Assembly (NCBI GenBank): GCA_002085305.1
Contig: NATJ01000031.1
Span: 1-17,780 of the forward strand
DNA from: Epsilonproteobacteria bacterium 4484_65
GTDB lineage: Bacteria; Campylobacterota; Campylobacteria; Campylobacterales; Sulfurovaceae
Reading direction: 5' to 3'
Length of the DNA: 17,780 nucleotides
Shown: positions 6,525-14,373 of the stretch, piece by piece
Layout: each line of letters starts with the position of its first letter
Position numbering within the stretch: position 1 is the stretch's first letter
Notes under the pieces: model-generated
Told to the model about the DNA's origin: nothing
The model's database searches: none
The model's input: the letters and a program-made list of their open reading frames with translations, nothing else
Program-made: the position numbers and the translations under genes

Positions 6525-6598
6525 AAACACCATCCTTATAAACTAATCTTTTACTGCAATTAGAGAATTTTTCACCTAATACAATAATATTCGCGCGT

Positions 6599-6606
6599 AT
6601 TATACC
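6599..6606 (-). promoter_or_regulatory. -10 promoter for the small gene-cyclophilin-cmoB operon
   Basis: The minus strand reads GGTATAAT here, in the 121-bp gap after rny. Transcription would start near 6592, giving a leader of about 68 bases before the ATG at 6524. No -35 match is visible, which is usual for this phylum. Confidence 0.5.
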
Positions 6607-6645
6607 TCTTTTTCTATTTAGTTTGCGTTAGAAGAGATATAACCC

Positions 6646-8172
6646 TTATTTTGCAAAAGACGTTGCACGAATTTCTCTAATGACATTCACTTTTATCTCA
6701 CCGGGATACTGAACCTTTTCCTGTATCTCTTTTGCAATCTCTTTACTTAAAAGTACCGCTTCGTTATCACTCATCTTTTGTGCATTGACAAAAACACGTA
6801 TCTCTCTACCTGCATTAATAGCATATGCTTGCTCTACATAGTCTTTAGATGTAGCGATCTCTTCCACTTCTTTTACACGCTTGGTAAAGCTCTCAAGCAC
6901 CTCTCGTCTGGCTCCTGGTCTCGCAGCGGAGAGTTTATCTGCTGCACAAACAGCCGCAGACTCTACAGAATCCGGTTCTTCATGACCATGATGGGCATAA
7001 ATCGCATTGATGACTGTTGGGTGCTCGTTATGTCTGCGACATATCTCTGCCCCTATATCAACATGTGAACCACCCATATCTTGAGTAAGCGCCTTACCTA
7101 TATCATGTAGAAGTCCTGCACGCAGGGCAAGCTTCTCATCTCCACCCATCTCTGCAGCCATCACTTTTGCCAGTCTTGCAACCTCCAAAGTATGTGCCAA
7201 AGCATTTTGTCCATAACTCGCTCGATATTTCATTCGACCAAGTAAGCGAACAAGCTCTTCATGCATAGGGAATATCCCTAAGTCTATAAGAATATTCTCA
7301 CCCTCTTCATATGTTTTTTCCTCAAACTCTGCCTGTACTTTTTCATGCACCTCTTCAATACGGCCGGGGTGTATGCGTCCATCTTCAACCAGTATCTCTA
7401 TGACACGTGTAGCAATAGCTCTTCTATAAAGATTAAAACTGCTTACTAGTATCACTCCCGGTGTTTCATCTACAATGATATCAACTCCCAAAAGCATCTC
7501 GAGGGTTTTAATATTTCGCCCCTCTTTTCCAATGATACGCCCTTTATGGTCATCACTGGGTAAATTTATGAGATTGATGAGTCTTTCACCTGCAAACTCT
7601 CCTGCATAACGTGTAGTTGCCTGTGCCAAAATATAGTTGGCTTTTTTCTCACCCTCTTCCTTGGCTAACTGCTCATACTTACGTACAATACCTGCTACTT
7701 CAGAACGGCTCTGCTCTTCAACTTTTTCCAAGATGTATGCTTTTGCCTCATCTCTGGTAAGAGAAGCTACACTTTGCATCTTTAGTATCGCTTGATCTAT
7801 CTCTTCTTGCTTTTGGACTTCCAGTTGTTCTAAATGCGCTTCTTTATCAATTACTTTATGTTGTAAGAGTGCAAGTTTTTCTTCTTCTTTACTTAACTCT
7901 TTTGTTTCCAAGATCAAAGAACGATTACGCTCTTCTACCTGAGCAATACGTTTTTGAAATTCACCCTCTTGCTCTAACTCTTTTGCTTTGATCTTTACAT
8001 GGGCTTCCTGCAGTAAAAGTTCAGCCTCATTTTCTATAGCTTTCGCTTTCGCTTTTACTTCTAACTCTATATGTGCAAATCTATTTCGTGTACTATTTTT
8101 CAACCATAAGTAGCAAACTCCTGCTCCTACAGCTGTTCCAGCCAAGCTGGATACTCCTATTATCCCTAACAT
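6646..8172 (-). CDS. rny: Ribonuclease Y
   Basis: A membrane-anchored endoribonuclease that starts mRNA decay. The 508 residues show the full family layout: a short N-terminal membrane helix (about 2-25), a long charged coiled coil (about 30-180), a KH RNA-binding domain with GRIIGKEGRNIKTLE (211-225), and an HD phosphohydrolase domain with H327, the HD pair at 356-357 (LLHDIGKA), H394/H395 and a later ADK. I chose ATG at 8170-8172, six bases after AAGGA; a GTG three bases up would be too close to it. It follows the cyclo-ligase gene by 27 bp, so the two are cotranscribed. Confidence 0.97.
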   Translation of the reverse strand: MLGIIGVSSLAGTAVGAGVCYLWLKNSTRNRFAHIELEVKAKAKAIENEAELLLQEAHVKIKAKELEQEGEFQKRIAQVEERNRSLILETKELSKEEEKLALLQHKVIDKEAHLEQLEVQKQEEIDQAILKMQSVASLTRDEAKAYILEKVEEQSRSEVAGIVRKYEQLAKEEGEKKANYILAQATTRYAGEFAGERLINLINLPSDDHKGRIIGKEGRNIKTLEMLLGVDIIVDETPGVILVSSFNLYRRAIATRVIEILVEDGRIHPGRIEEVHEKVQAEFEEKTYEEGENILIDLGIFPMHEELVRLLGRMKYRASYGQNALAHTLEVARLAKVMAAEMGGDEKLALRAGLLHDIGKALTQDMGGSHVDIGAEICRRHNEHPTVINAIYAHHGHEEPDSVESAAVCAADKLSAARPGARREVLESFTKRVKEVEEIATSKDYVEQAYAINAGREIRVFVNAQKMSDNEAVLLSKEIAKEIQEKVQYPGEIKVNVIREIRATSFAK

Positions 8173-8199
8173 CACTTATCCTTTTATTAAAGAAAAAGC

Positions 8200-8769
8200 C
8201 TAAAAATGAATACCTTGTGGTGTGACTACTACATCTGCCTTAACATCATAATGATCCGTAACGATCTCCTTGCTATAACACAATTCCCGTGTCACAAACA
8301 CTGTTTTATTTATATTTTTAATCTCTTTTTCAAAAAATCTATCATACATTCCCTTTCCAAATCCTACACGTCTATGCGTAATATCCAGTCCCACTATGGG
8401 TACGATAGCTATATCTAATTTTTTATTTCTATATTGTTTTGAATCTTTGGGTTCTTTTATCCCAAAACGTTTTTTTTCCAGTGGATACCTATATCTTACC
8501 ACCCTAAAACTTTTACCTTCCATAAACGGCACATAAAGTTCTCTCTTTTCTTTTCTTAGCTGTAAAATAAGAGGATAAAGATTAACCTCTGTCTTCAATG
8601 GCAGATAAAGCATGATCTTCTGTGCATGACTCTGAACAATAAGTTGATATAAACGCTGCAATACCACTTTATCTTTTTTATAAGCACTTATGCCACTTGC
8701 TTTTTTCAAACGTTTTAAACAATGTGTTCTAAAATGCTTTTTCCTTATTTCTCTTTCCATAACTTCCAT
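8200..8769 (-). CDS. 5-formyltetrahydrofolate cyclo-ligase
   Basis: Converts 5-formyltetrahydrofolate to 5,10-methenyltetrahydrofolate using ATP, returning the folate to one-carbon metabolism. The 189-residue length and motifs fit: basic N-terminal helix, YLPLKTEVN (55-63) with the folate-site glutamate, and the C-terminal signature IVGLD plus RRVGFGKGMYDRFF (133-146). The first ATG (8769) has only a distant AAGAG; an ATG three codons in has GGA close by, so the start is uncertain by three residues. It is the first gene of the unit with rny and is driven from the palindromic divergent promoter. Confidence 0.93.
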   Translation of the reverse strand: MEVMEREIRKKHFRTHCLKRLKKASGISAYKKDKVVLQRLYQLIVQSHAQKIMLYLPLKTEVNLYPLILQLRKEKRELYVPFMEGKSFRVVRYRYPLEKKRFGIKEPKDSKQYRNKKLDIAIVPIVGLDITHRRVGFGKGMYDRFFEKEIKNINKTVFVTRELCYSKEIVTDHYDVKADVVVTPQGIHF

Positions 8770-8782
8770 TCTTTTTAGTGCT

Positions 8783-8815
8783 CTTTAGGTATAATCTCCA
8801 CTATTATACCTAAAG
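8783..8815. promoter_or_regulatory. Palindromic divergent promoter for the cyclo-ligase and TlpA/ftsY operons
   Basis: A perfect 13-bp inverted repeat, CTTTAGGTATAAT (8783-8795) and its complement (8803-8815), surrounds a 7-base centre. Each arm contains a TATAAT: plus strand 8790-8795 and minus strand 8808-8803. The predicted start sites, near 8802 and 8796, fall in the centre, giving short leaders to the GTG at 8823 and the ATG at 8769. The right arm also contributes to the AAAGGA ribosome site of the plus-strand gene. The symmetry could equally serve as an operator. Confidence 0.65.
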
Positions 8816-8822
8816 GAACAGT

Positions 8823-9530
8823 GTGAAAGAAATCAGATCTTTTCTCTTATCTACTCTTTTATTATGCTTCACACTATTCTCTTTCACAGGATGTGAAGAT
8901 AAAAAAGTACAAGATCCTCTTATTGCTGTAGAAAATACAACTGAAATATTTACACAAAAAGATAAAGATCAACAAGAAGAAAAGCATGAAAGACTAGAAG
9001 CACAAAAAAAACTAGAAATATCAGAAACAAAGAAAGAGACTATTAGTGAAGAGATCTCTGAATCTCAAACACCAACAGATACTTTTACCTTAAGTGATAT
9101 CCAGCACAACAAACATACAGTTACCATAAGTAATCAAAAAATGGCTTTTCATAATATTGACCAGTCTATAGTCATTATAAACTTTTTTAGTACTTGGTGC
9201 TCCCCTTGCCGTGCAGAGATACCCTATCTTTCAGACTTGCAAAAAAAGTATAAAAAGAAAGTTTTTATTGCAGGAATCCTTATCAACGATGCACAAAGTA
9301 ACGACACTTTAAAACAATTTATGAGTAAGTACCATACAAACTATTTCATCTCAAACAGTAAGCATAATGACATTTTTGCCTCTAAAGCAGTAAAAGAACT
9401 TCAACTCCCTGAAAATTTCTCCATCCCACTTACGGTGATCTATAAAGATGGTAACTACTACACACATTATGAAGGTGCTGTTCCAGTAGAGATGATAGAT
9501 CATGATATTCAAGAAGCACTAAAAAAGTAA
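8823..9530 (+). CDS. TlpA-like thioredoxin-fold lipoprotein
   Basis: A membrane-tethered thiol-disulfide protein acting outside the cytoplasm. The first 23 residues are a lipoprotein signal with acylation cysteine C24 (SFTGC). Residues 30-85 form a Glu/Lys/Gln-rich tether. The thioredoxin domain follows, with IINFFSTWCSPCRAEIPYL (118-136), active site C126-S-P-C129, and a cis-proline at IPLTVIY (P202). The SPC centre is like TlpA/ResA reductases used in cytochrome c maturation or in repairing periplasmic disulfides, but the partner is unknown. Start GTG at 8823 has AAGGA five bases before it. ftsY follows after 15 bp with its own AAAGGA, so the two form an operon although their jobs seem unrelated. 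Confidence 0.9.
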   Translation: MKEIRSFLLSTLLLCFTLFSFTGCEDKKVQDPLIAVENTTEIFTQKDKDQQEEKHERLEAQKKLEISETKKETISEEISESQTPTDTFTLSDIQHNKHTVTISNQKMAFHNIDQSIVIINFFSTWCSPCRAEIPYLSDLQKKYKKKVFIAGILINDAQSNDTLKQFMSKYHTNYFISNSKHNDIFASKAVKELQLPENFSIPLTVIYKDGNYYTHYEGAVPVEMIDHDIQEALKK

Positions 9531-9545
9531 AAGGATATAAGAATA

Positions 9546-10412
9546 ATGTTTAATTTATTTAAAAAAGTTTTAGGCAAAACCAATGATGCCATTAAAGAAG
9601 TTGCACCTACGAAAAAGAAAGAGATCTCTAAAGAAGATTTTGAAGACATCCTGCTTGAAGCAGATGTCAACTATGAATTGGTAGAAAGGCTTTTGGAAGA
9701 ACTGCCAAACAACATCAACCGTATACAGGCATTTAACTCCCTGATCTCAGTATTTCAATATAAAGCAGATTGGAAAGAGAGTGATGTCAAACCTTTTGTT
9801 GAAATGATCATCGGGGTGAATGGTGCAGGGAAAACAACCACCATTTCTAAACTTGCATACCGATATAAAGAGATGGGACATGGTGTCATCCTTGGTGCGG
9901 GAGATACTTTCCGTGCGGCAGCCATAGAACAGCTTAGCAGATGGGCAGACAAACTCAATATTCCTATCGTAGCAACACGACAGGGACATGACCCTTCTGC
10001 TGTAGTCTATGATACTATTGAGTCAGCCAAAGCAAAAGGTCTTGACAATGTGATCATAGATACAGCAGGAAGACTCCATACACAAACCAACCTCAGTGAA
10101 GAACTTAAAAAAATGATACGTGTTGCAGGGAAAGCACAAGAGGGAGCACCTCATCGTAAGATGCTCATACTCGATGGTACGCAGGGAAGCTCTTCCATCA
10201 ACCAGGCAAAAGTATTCAATGAAATGGTTGGAATTGATGGTATTATTATCACAAAGCTTGACGGTACCGCTAAAGGGGGTTCAGTGCTTAGTATTGCAGA
10301 TGAACTTCAAATGCCTATTTTCTATATAGGTACGGGAGAACAACCTAAAGATTTGATCCAATTCAAAGCAAATGAGTATATCAACACTATTTTAGATGAG
10401 ATTTTTATTTAA
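9546..10412 (+). CDS. ftsY: Signal recognition particle receptor FtsY
   Basis: The SRP-receptor GTPase that docks ribosomes making membrane proteins at the inner membrane. The 288 residues cover the N domain (about 1-80) and the full G domain: G1 loop GVNGAGKTT (90-98), DTFRAAA (120-126), G3 DTAGR (172-176), G4 TKLDGTAKGG (236-245) and the closing GTGEQPKDL. The long acidic A domain found in E. coli is absent; a short basic N-terminus (MFNLFKKVLGKTNDAIK) could bind lipid. LDGTQGSS (209-216) stands where LDATTGQN is usual elsewhere, a variant I associate with this phylum. Its TAA overlaps the stop of the converging acyltransferase gene. Confidence 0.97.
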   Translation: MFNLFKKVLGKTNDAIKEVAPTKKKEISKEDFEDILLEADVNYELVERLLEELPNNINRIQAFNSLISVFQYKADWKESDVKPFVEMIIGVNGAGKTTTISKLAYRYKEMGHGVILGAGDTFRAAAIEQLSRWADKLNIPIVATRQGHDPSAVVYDTIESAKAKGLDNVIIDTAGRLHTQTNLSEELKKMIRVAGKAQEGAPHRKMLILDGTQGSSSINQAKVFNEMVGIDGIIITKLDGTAKGGSVLSIADELQMPIFYIGTGEQPKDLIQFKANEYINTILDEIFI

Positions 10413-11098
10413 AGATCCTCAAGAGAAAATCTCTCACGATAAACTGTTTCCAGTTCTGTTTTTTCTTTATAATCTATGAGATCACCTATAACTATAGTGA
10501 TCTCCCTTTTTTCACTACTATCATTAAGAGCATCTTTTAAAACCTGAGCAGCATTCCCTTTGATATATACAGGCAGCATAGGCAATCTATTCTTTACCGC
10601 AATGATACGAGATCCCTCTTTAAATGGAGTAAGTGGTGCATCCGCTTTGTTTCGTGTTCCCTCAGGAAAAATAAAGATCGAACTGCCCTCTTTTACACCT
10701 TTTTTAATATCTGAAAAAAAACCACTCATTTGACTCTTCTCTCTATCAAGCAGGACGGAACCTGCATTACGAACAAAGAGACCAAAAAAGAATGAATTAT
10801 AAAGCTCTTTTTTTGAAACCCATAATCCAAAGATCTTTGTATCTTCCAGTGCAATTTCTATGATAGGAGGATCTATAATAGTACGATGATTGCTAACCAG
10901 AAGATACTGCCCCTCACTAGGTAATTTTTCTGCATTTTCCACCTTAATATCTATATTAAGTACATCCAACTGTGCTTTAGCGTATGCCAGTCTTAACTTT
11001 TTTTTCTCTAAAGGATCTTTGATTTTTCTTAATCTAAATCCAAAGCTGTTGGTCAGATAAAGTGCGTAAAAGAGATGTTTGATCTTGTTTAAATTCAA
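10409..11098 (-). CDS. plsC: 1-acyl-sn-glycerol-3-phosphate acyltransferase family protein
   Basis: Likely transfers an acyl chain to lysophosphatidic acid in phospholipid synthesis at the inner membrane. All four blocks of the PlsC family are seen in order: NHRTIIDPP (70-78, catalytic H71 and D76), GSVLLDR (113-119), FPEGTR (144-149) and LPMLPVYI (172-179). The 229-residue length is normal. The start is a TTG at 11096-11098 with AAGGA six bases upstream; no ATG fits better. It converges on ftsY with both TAA stops inside TTTAAA, and diverges from radA over a palindromic promoter region. A related lipid A or ornithine-lipid acyltransferase is possible, as the family alone does not fix the acceptor. 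Confidence 0.87.
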   Translation of the reverse strand: MNLNKIKHLFYALYLTNSFGFRLRKIKDPLEKKKLRLAYAKAQLDVLNIDIKVENAEKLPSEGQYLLVSNHRTIIDPPIIEIALEDTKIFGLWVSKKELYNSFFFGLFVRNAGSVLLDREKSQMSGFFSDIKKGVKEGSSIFIFPEGTRNKADAPLTPFKEGSRIIAVKNRLPMLPVYIKGNAAQVLKDALNDSSEKREITIVIGDLIDYKEKTELETVYRERFSLEDL

Positions 11099-11126
11099 TA
11101 ATTATCCTTGTAAAAAAGTAATTAAA

Positions 11127-11206
11127 ATTATAACTAAAACAATTAAAAGCTAAAAGTATGTCAATTTGACATATTTTTAACCTCTATTACAATTTAAAAC
11201 TATAAT
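11127..11206. promoter_or_regulatory. Divergent plsC/radA promoter region with TTGACA palindrome
   Basis: The 137-bp gap contains TATGTCAA-T-TTGACATA (11157-11173), a perfect 8-bp-arm palindrome with TTGACA on both strands. A TATAAT lies on the plus strand at 11201-11206, leading to radA (ATG 11236), and another on the minus strand at 11132-11127, leading to plsC. Each is 26 to 29 bases from the central TTGACA, too far for a normal -35/-10 pair. A TACAAT at 11188-11193 does sit 16 bases from the plus-strand TTGACA. The palindrome may therefore be an operator rather than a -35 box. Confidence 0.55.
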
Positions 11207-11235
11207 AGCAACAATGATCAATAAAGGTAAAACAT

Positions 11236-12588
11236 ATGGCAAAGAAAAAAACACTATTTGAATGTCAGGCATGTGGATTCCAGTCTCCACGATGGATGGG
11301 GAAATGTACTTCCTGCAACCAATGGGAAACCATGATAGAACTCACCACCGACCAAATTAAGTTTTTAAAAGAAACTTCAGGCAGCAGTTCCTCAGGCTCT
11401 ACACTTTCAAAAGCTAAGCCCATTACACAGATCGAAGAAGACAATGTTACACGTTTTCCCTCAGGAAGCGCTGAACTTGATCTGGTACTGGGTGGTGGTG
11501 TCGTGCCTGGTTCTCTTACACTCATAGGAGGAAGTCCGGGGATAGGAAAATCAACACTGCTTCTAAAGATAGCAGGCAATCTTGCACAAACCAACAAAAA
11601 AGTTCTCTATGTCTCAGGAGAAGAGTCAGCAGGACAGATAAAGTTACGTGCAAACAGACTGGATGCAAACCATGACAACCTCTATCTTCTTCCGGAGATC
11701 AATCTAAGTACGGTACTCTCAGAAATATCCAATGAAGATTACCAGTTCATTGTCATCGATTCCATTCAAACACTCTACTCCGATGAAACACCATCAGCCC
11801 CAGGTTCAGTCACACAAGTACGAACCATCACTTTTGAGCTGATGCGTGTTGCAAAAAGCCTGCATATCCCTATCTTTATCATCGGACATATCACCAAAGA
11901 CGGCTCTATCGCCGGACCAAGGGTACTGGAACACATGGTAGATACCGTACTCTACTTTGAAGGAGATACAAACTCGGAATTAAGATTGCTCAGAGGATTT
12001 AAAAACCGTTTTGGATCTACCAATGAAGTGGGTATATTTGAGATGAACAAAGAGGGGTTAAACGATGCCAAAACTATGGCTGGTAAATTTTTTAACAAAG
12101 ACAAACTGCAATCAGGTTCTGCCCTTACCGTTATCATGGAAGGAAGCAGACCCATTATCATTGAAGTACAAGCCTTGGTCTCCGAAGCTTATGGCCATGC
12201 CAAACGCAGTTCTACAGGCTTTGACAATAATCGCCTGGGTATGCTTTTAGCATTACTGGAGAAAAAACTTGATCTTCCACTGGGTACCTATGATGTTTTT
12301 ATCAATATATCAGGAGGTATCAAAGTCAATGAACCTTCTGCTGACCTTGCCATCATCGCAGCTATTTTAAGCAGCTATAGAGACAGAGAGCTTAGTTCAG
12401 AGACACTTTTCCTGGGAGAAGTCAGCCTTACAGGAGAGATACGAGAGATATCAGGACTCACCCAACGCCTCAAAGAGATGGAAACACAAGGTTTTACCAA
12501 AGCTGTTATCCCCAATAAACCTATGGAAGAGACAAAAATCAAATGTTTTGTAGCAGATGAAGTTTCTAAAGTAGTTGAATGGATGTAA
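11236..12588 (+). CDS. radA: DNA repair protein RadA
   Basis: A hexameric DnaB-like, RecA-related helicase that promotes branch migration in recombination. The 450-residue protein is complete: N-terminal zinc finger C10/C13/C24/C27 (CQACG and CTSC), Walker A GGSPGIGKST (98-107), Walker B FIVIDSIQTLYS (171-182), the RadA-specific KNRFGST (256-262), and the C-terminal Lon-like domain with NISGGIKVNEPSADLA. ATG at 11236 is preceded by AAAGGTAAAAC, a usable though imperfect ribosome site. acpS follows 24 bp later, probably on the same transcript. Confidence 0.97.
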   Translation: MAKKKTLFECQACGFQSPRWMGKCTSCNQWETMIELTTDQIKFLKETSGSSSSGSTLSKAKPITQIEEDNVTRFPSGSAELDLVLGGGVVPGSLTLIGGSPGIGKSTLLLKIAGNLAQTNKKVLYVSGEESAGQIKLRANRLDANHDNLYLLPEINLSTVLSEISNEDYQFIVIDSIQTLYSDETPSAPGSVTQVRTITFELMRVAKSLHIPIFIIGHITKDGSIAGPRVLEHMVDTVLYFEGDTNSELRLLRGFKNRFGSTNEVGIFEMNKEGLNDAKTMAGKFFNKDKLQSGSALTVIMEGSRPIIIEVQALVSEAYGHAKRSSTGFDNNRLGMLLALLEKKLDLPLGTYDVFINISGGIKVNEPSADLAIIAAILSSYRDRELSSETLFLGEVSLTGEIREISGLTQRLKEMETQGFTKAVIPNKPMEETKIKCFVADEVSKVVEWM

Positions 12589-12612
12589 ACCTTTTTTCGC
12601 TACACTACACCC

Positions 12613-12852
12613 ATGAAAATTGGTACAGATATTATTCAGATCAACAGAATCGAAAGATCATTAGAAAAATTTGGTGACAAATTTAAAATGAAATTTTTAA
12701 ATAGTGATGAAATTTTAGAAAAAAATTCAAAAGGTGCTCCTTCTTTTAGCTTAAGAGAAGAAGCTCAAAAAATACATCAGATCAAAGACGCTTCGCTTTC
12801 CATCAGTCATGATGCTGGATTTGCTATCGCTGTCGTTGTGATCAATCAATAA
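12613..12852 (+). CDS. acpS: Holo-[acyl-carrier-protein] synthase, internally deleted
   Basis: AcpS moves 4'-phosphopantetheine from CoA to acyl carrier protein. Here only 79 residues remain, against about 115-125 in the family. The N-terminal GTDIIQINRIERSLEKFG (4-21), with metal ligand D6, and the C-terminal KGAPSF and LSISHDAGFAIAVVVI are intact, but the middle is gone. The missing block of roughly 38 residues is where the FAAKEA-type helix (second metal ligand, catalytic Glu) and the KALG segment belong. The reading frame is kept across the junction near residues 36-42 (EILEKNSKG). As it stands the protein should not be active, so either another phosphopantetheinyl transferase exists in the genome or the gap is a sequencing or assembly error. 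No clear ribosome site precedes the ATG; radA ends 24 bp upstream. Confidence 0.8.
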   Translation: MKIGTDIIQINRIERSLEKFGDKFKMKFLNSDEILEKNSKGAPSFSLREEAQKIHQIKDASLSISHDAGFAIAVVVINQ

Positions 12853-12966
12853 TATTCGTTTAGTTTCTTCTCAAAAGTTGTATTTCTCTTGAGATTATAT
12901 TACAATATGGCGTTTAACTTTAAAAGCTAATACTCAAATAAAGGACAAAAATGATAAGAATTACAA

Positions 12967-13368
12967 GTGTTAAAACACAGTGCATGGATAATGCTTACAA
13001 TTGTAGCTCTTTTTATCGCCGGATGTGCAGATAAAACGCCTGTTGTTACAAAAGCACCCGTAAAAGAGACAAATACAACAAAAGTACCTGTACCTCAAAG
13101 AGTACATAAAAAAGTTGAATTAAAAGAAGTTCAAGACGGTAACTACTCTTCGGAATATATGTATCCTGAAGATAAAGTCAAAAAAGAAAAAGTAGTTAAA
13201 GTAGCAGAAGCTGAGACCATGGCAACCGCGACAACTACAGGCAATGCTATGAGCAAAGAAGAGTGTATAAGTATGATAGGTCAAGACAAGTTTGACAAAT
13301 ATACACAAATGTTTGGAAATGAAGCATCATCTATTAAAAGATGTGCCATGCTTAAAACGATGCAATAA
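12967..13368 (+). CDS. Small lipoprotein of unknown function
   Basis: A 133-residue protein with a lipoprotein signal (VALFIAGC, acylation cysteine C20 from the GTG at 12967), a Thr/Val/Lys-rich low-complexity middle and a compact C-terminal segment with two cysteines (EECISMIGQDKF, IKRCAMLK). I do not recognise its function. The start is odd: the only strong ribosome site, AAAGGA, ends at 12945, five bases before an ATG at 12951, but that ATG is in a different frame and its peptide stops after 27 codons. Either the gene uses the GTG with a poor site, or two bases are missing (one extra GT would join the frames in AGTGTT). A TACAAT at 12901-12906 may be its -10 box. It converges on the methyltransferase gene with a 15-bp gap. 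Confidence 0.75.
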   Translation: MLKHSAWIMLTIVALFIAGCADKTPVVTKAPVKETNTTKVPVPQRVHKKVELKEVQDGNYSSEYMYPEDKVKKEKVVKVAEAETMATATTTGNAMSKEECISMIGQDKFDKYTQMFGNEASSIKRCAMLKTMQ

Positions 13369-13383
13369 TCATAACTACAACTT

Positions 13384-14373
13384 TTAATTCTTTCTAAAGT
13401 GAAGCATCTTAAATCTATCACCCATCATTGTGGGTGATATAAGCGTTTTAACCCTATCTGCTTCTCTTACATACTTCTCTTGTGTTGTCTGTTTTGCAAA
13501 TTGTTCAAGTATATCGATCAAACCAAAACGCACCAATGCACGTGCTTGGGTCTCATAAGCCATCTCTTCAAATCCTTCAGCAGAGAATGCCTCGATCACA
13601 TGTCCAAAGTTCACATCATAAGTGATATCATCTTTTTTATAAGATTCTGATAATTTTAATGCTTCATCAAAAAGAGGAAATGTTTCATGCGATCTATAGA
13701 CACGGATAGAGAAATCATTACGTACATACTTCTCACCATAATCAAATGAAATAAAGTCACACTTATCTATCCCAGATGCCATCCCCTTTGCAAAACTTTC
13801 ATATCCTACTGCTATCTCACCCTGAGTCAATCTGTGCGTTTTAGCCCACTTTAACATCTCTAAGGGAGCCTCTTCCCAGCTGATCTCATCTGCTTCCACA
13901 GAAGCTATCTTTTCATCTTTAATGAGTTCGCAGGGAAAAGCATCAAAGATCTCATTAGCCACAACAAAAGCATACTCTACTTCAACTTCAGCAATGTCAT
14001 TGAAGTGTGTGATCTCTATGTCATCCCCAAAACGCTCTTTGATGTAAGCAAGCTGTACTTTTTGTACCTCTGGCTGGCGTTCTACGATACCAAATTTAAG
14101 TGTTTGTACTAAAGTAGGGTCACAAGTATAGAGCCACTGTATCATATCACATAATAGGTACCCCTGGTGTGCACCTATCTCTATGAGCCAGCCATTTTTA
14201 TCTGCTTTACCCTCTTTAAGGAGTGTATAAAAGTAGTTTGCAATACTTGCACCAAAAAAACTGCTTGTACTCACTGCTGTATAGAAGTCACCTGATCTAC
14301 CTATGGCTTTGAAGTTCTTATAGTAGCCCTCTTCGCCATAGAGCCACTCATTCATGTACTTACTAAAGTACAT
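13384..14373 (-). CDS. MidA-like SAM-dependent methyltransferase
   Basis: Belongs to the MidA/NDUFAF7 family; the mitochondrial member methylates an arginine of a complex I subunit, but bacterial targets are not settled. The 329 residues show the family start FSKYMNEWLYGEEGYYKN (3-20), IGRSGDFYTAVS (24-35), the SAM loop LIEIGAHQGYL (63-73) and VVANEIFDAFPCE (137-149). ATG at 14371-14373 is chosen over a TTG two codons upstream. It overlaps the TolC-family gene by 11 bp and is last in the operon. The molybdopterin oxidoreductase at the head of this operon is loosely NuoG-like, which makes a link to respiratory-complex assembly tempting but unproven. Confidence 0.88.
   Translation of the reverse strand: MYFSKYMNEWLYGEEGYYKNFKAIGRSGDFYTAVSTSSFFGASIANYFYTLLKEGKADKNGWLIEIGAHQGYLLCDMIQWLYTCDPTLVQTLKFGIVERQPEVQKVQLAYIKERFGDDIEITHFNDIAEVEVEYAFVVANEIFDAFPCELIKDEKIASVEADEISWEEAPLEMLKWAKTHRLTQGEIAVGYESFAKGMASGIDKCDFISFDYGEKYVRNDFSIRVYRSHETFPLFDEALKLSESYKKDDITYDVNFGHVIEAFSAEGFEEMAYETQARALVRFGLIDILEQFAKQTTQEKYVREADRVKTLISPTMMGDRFKMLHFRKN

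Noticed and set aside
6336..6563. Plus-strand frame of 75 codons opposite the small hypothetical gene
   Set aside because: The minus frame has a ribosome site and promoter; the plus frame is Phe-rich shadow sequence.
12871..12896. TCTCAA/TTGAGA inverted repeat after acpS as a terminator
   Set aside because: Only six base pairs around a long loop and no T run follows.
12951..13034. 27-codon frame from the ATG at 12951 as a separate gene
   Set aside because: It has a good ribosome site but its peptide has no features and overlaps the lipoprotein signal; better read as a start-site problem.
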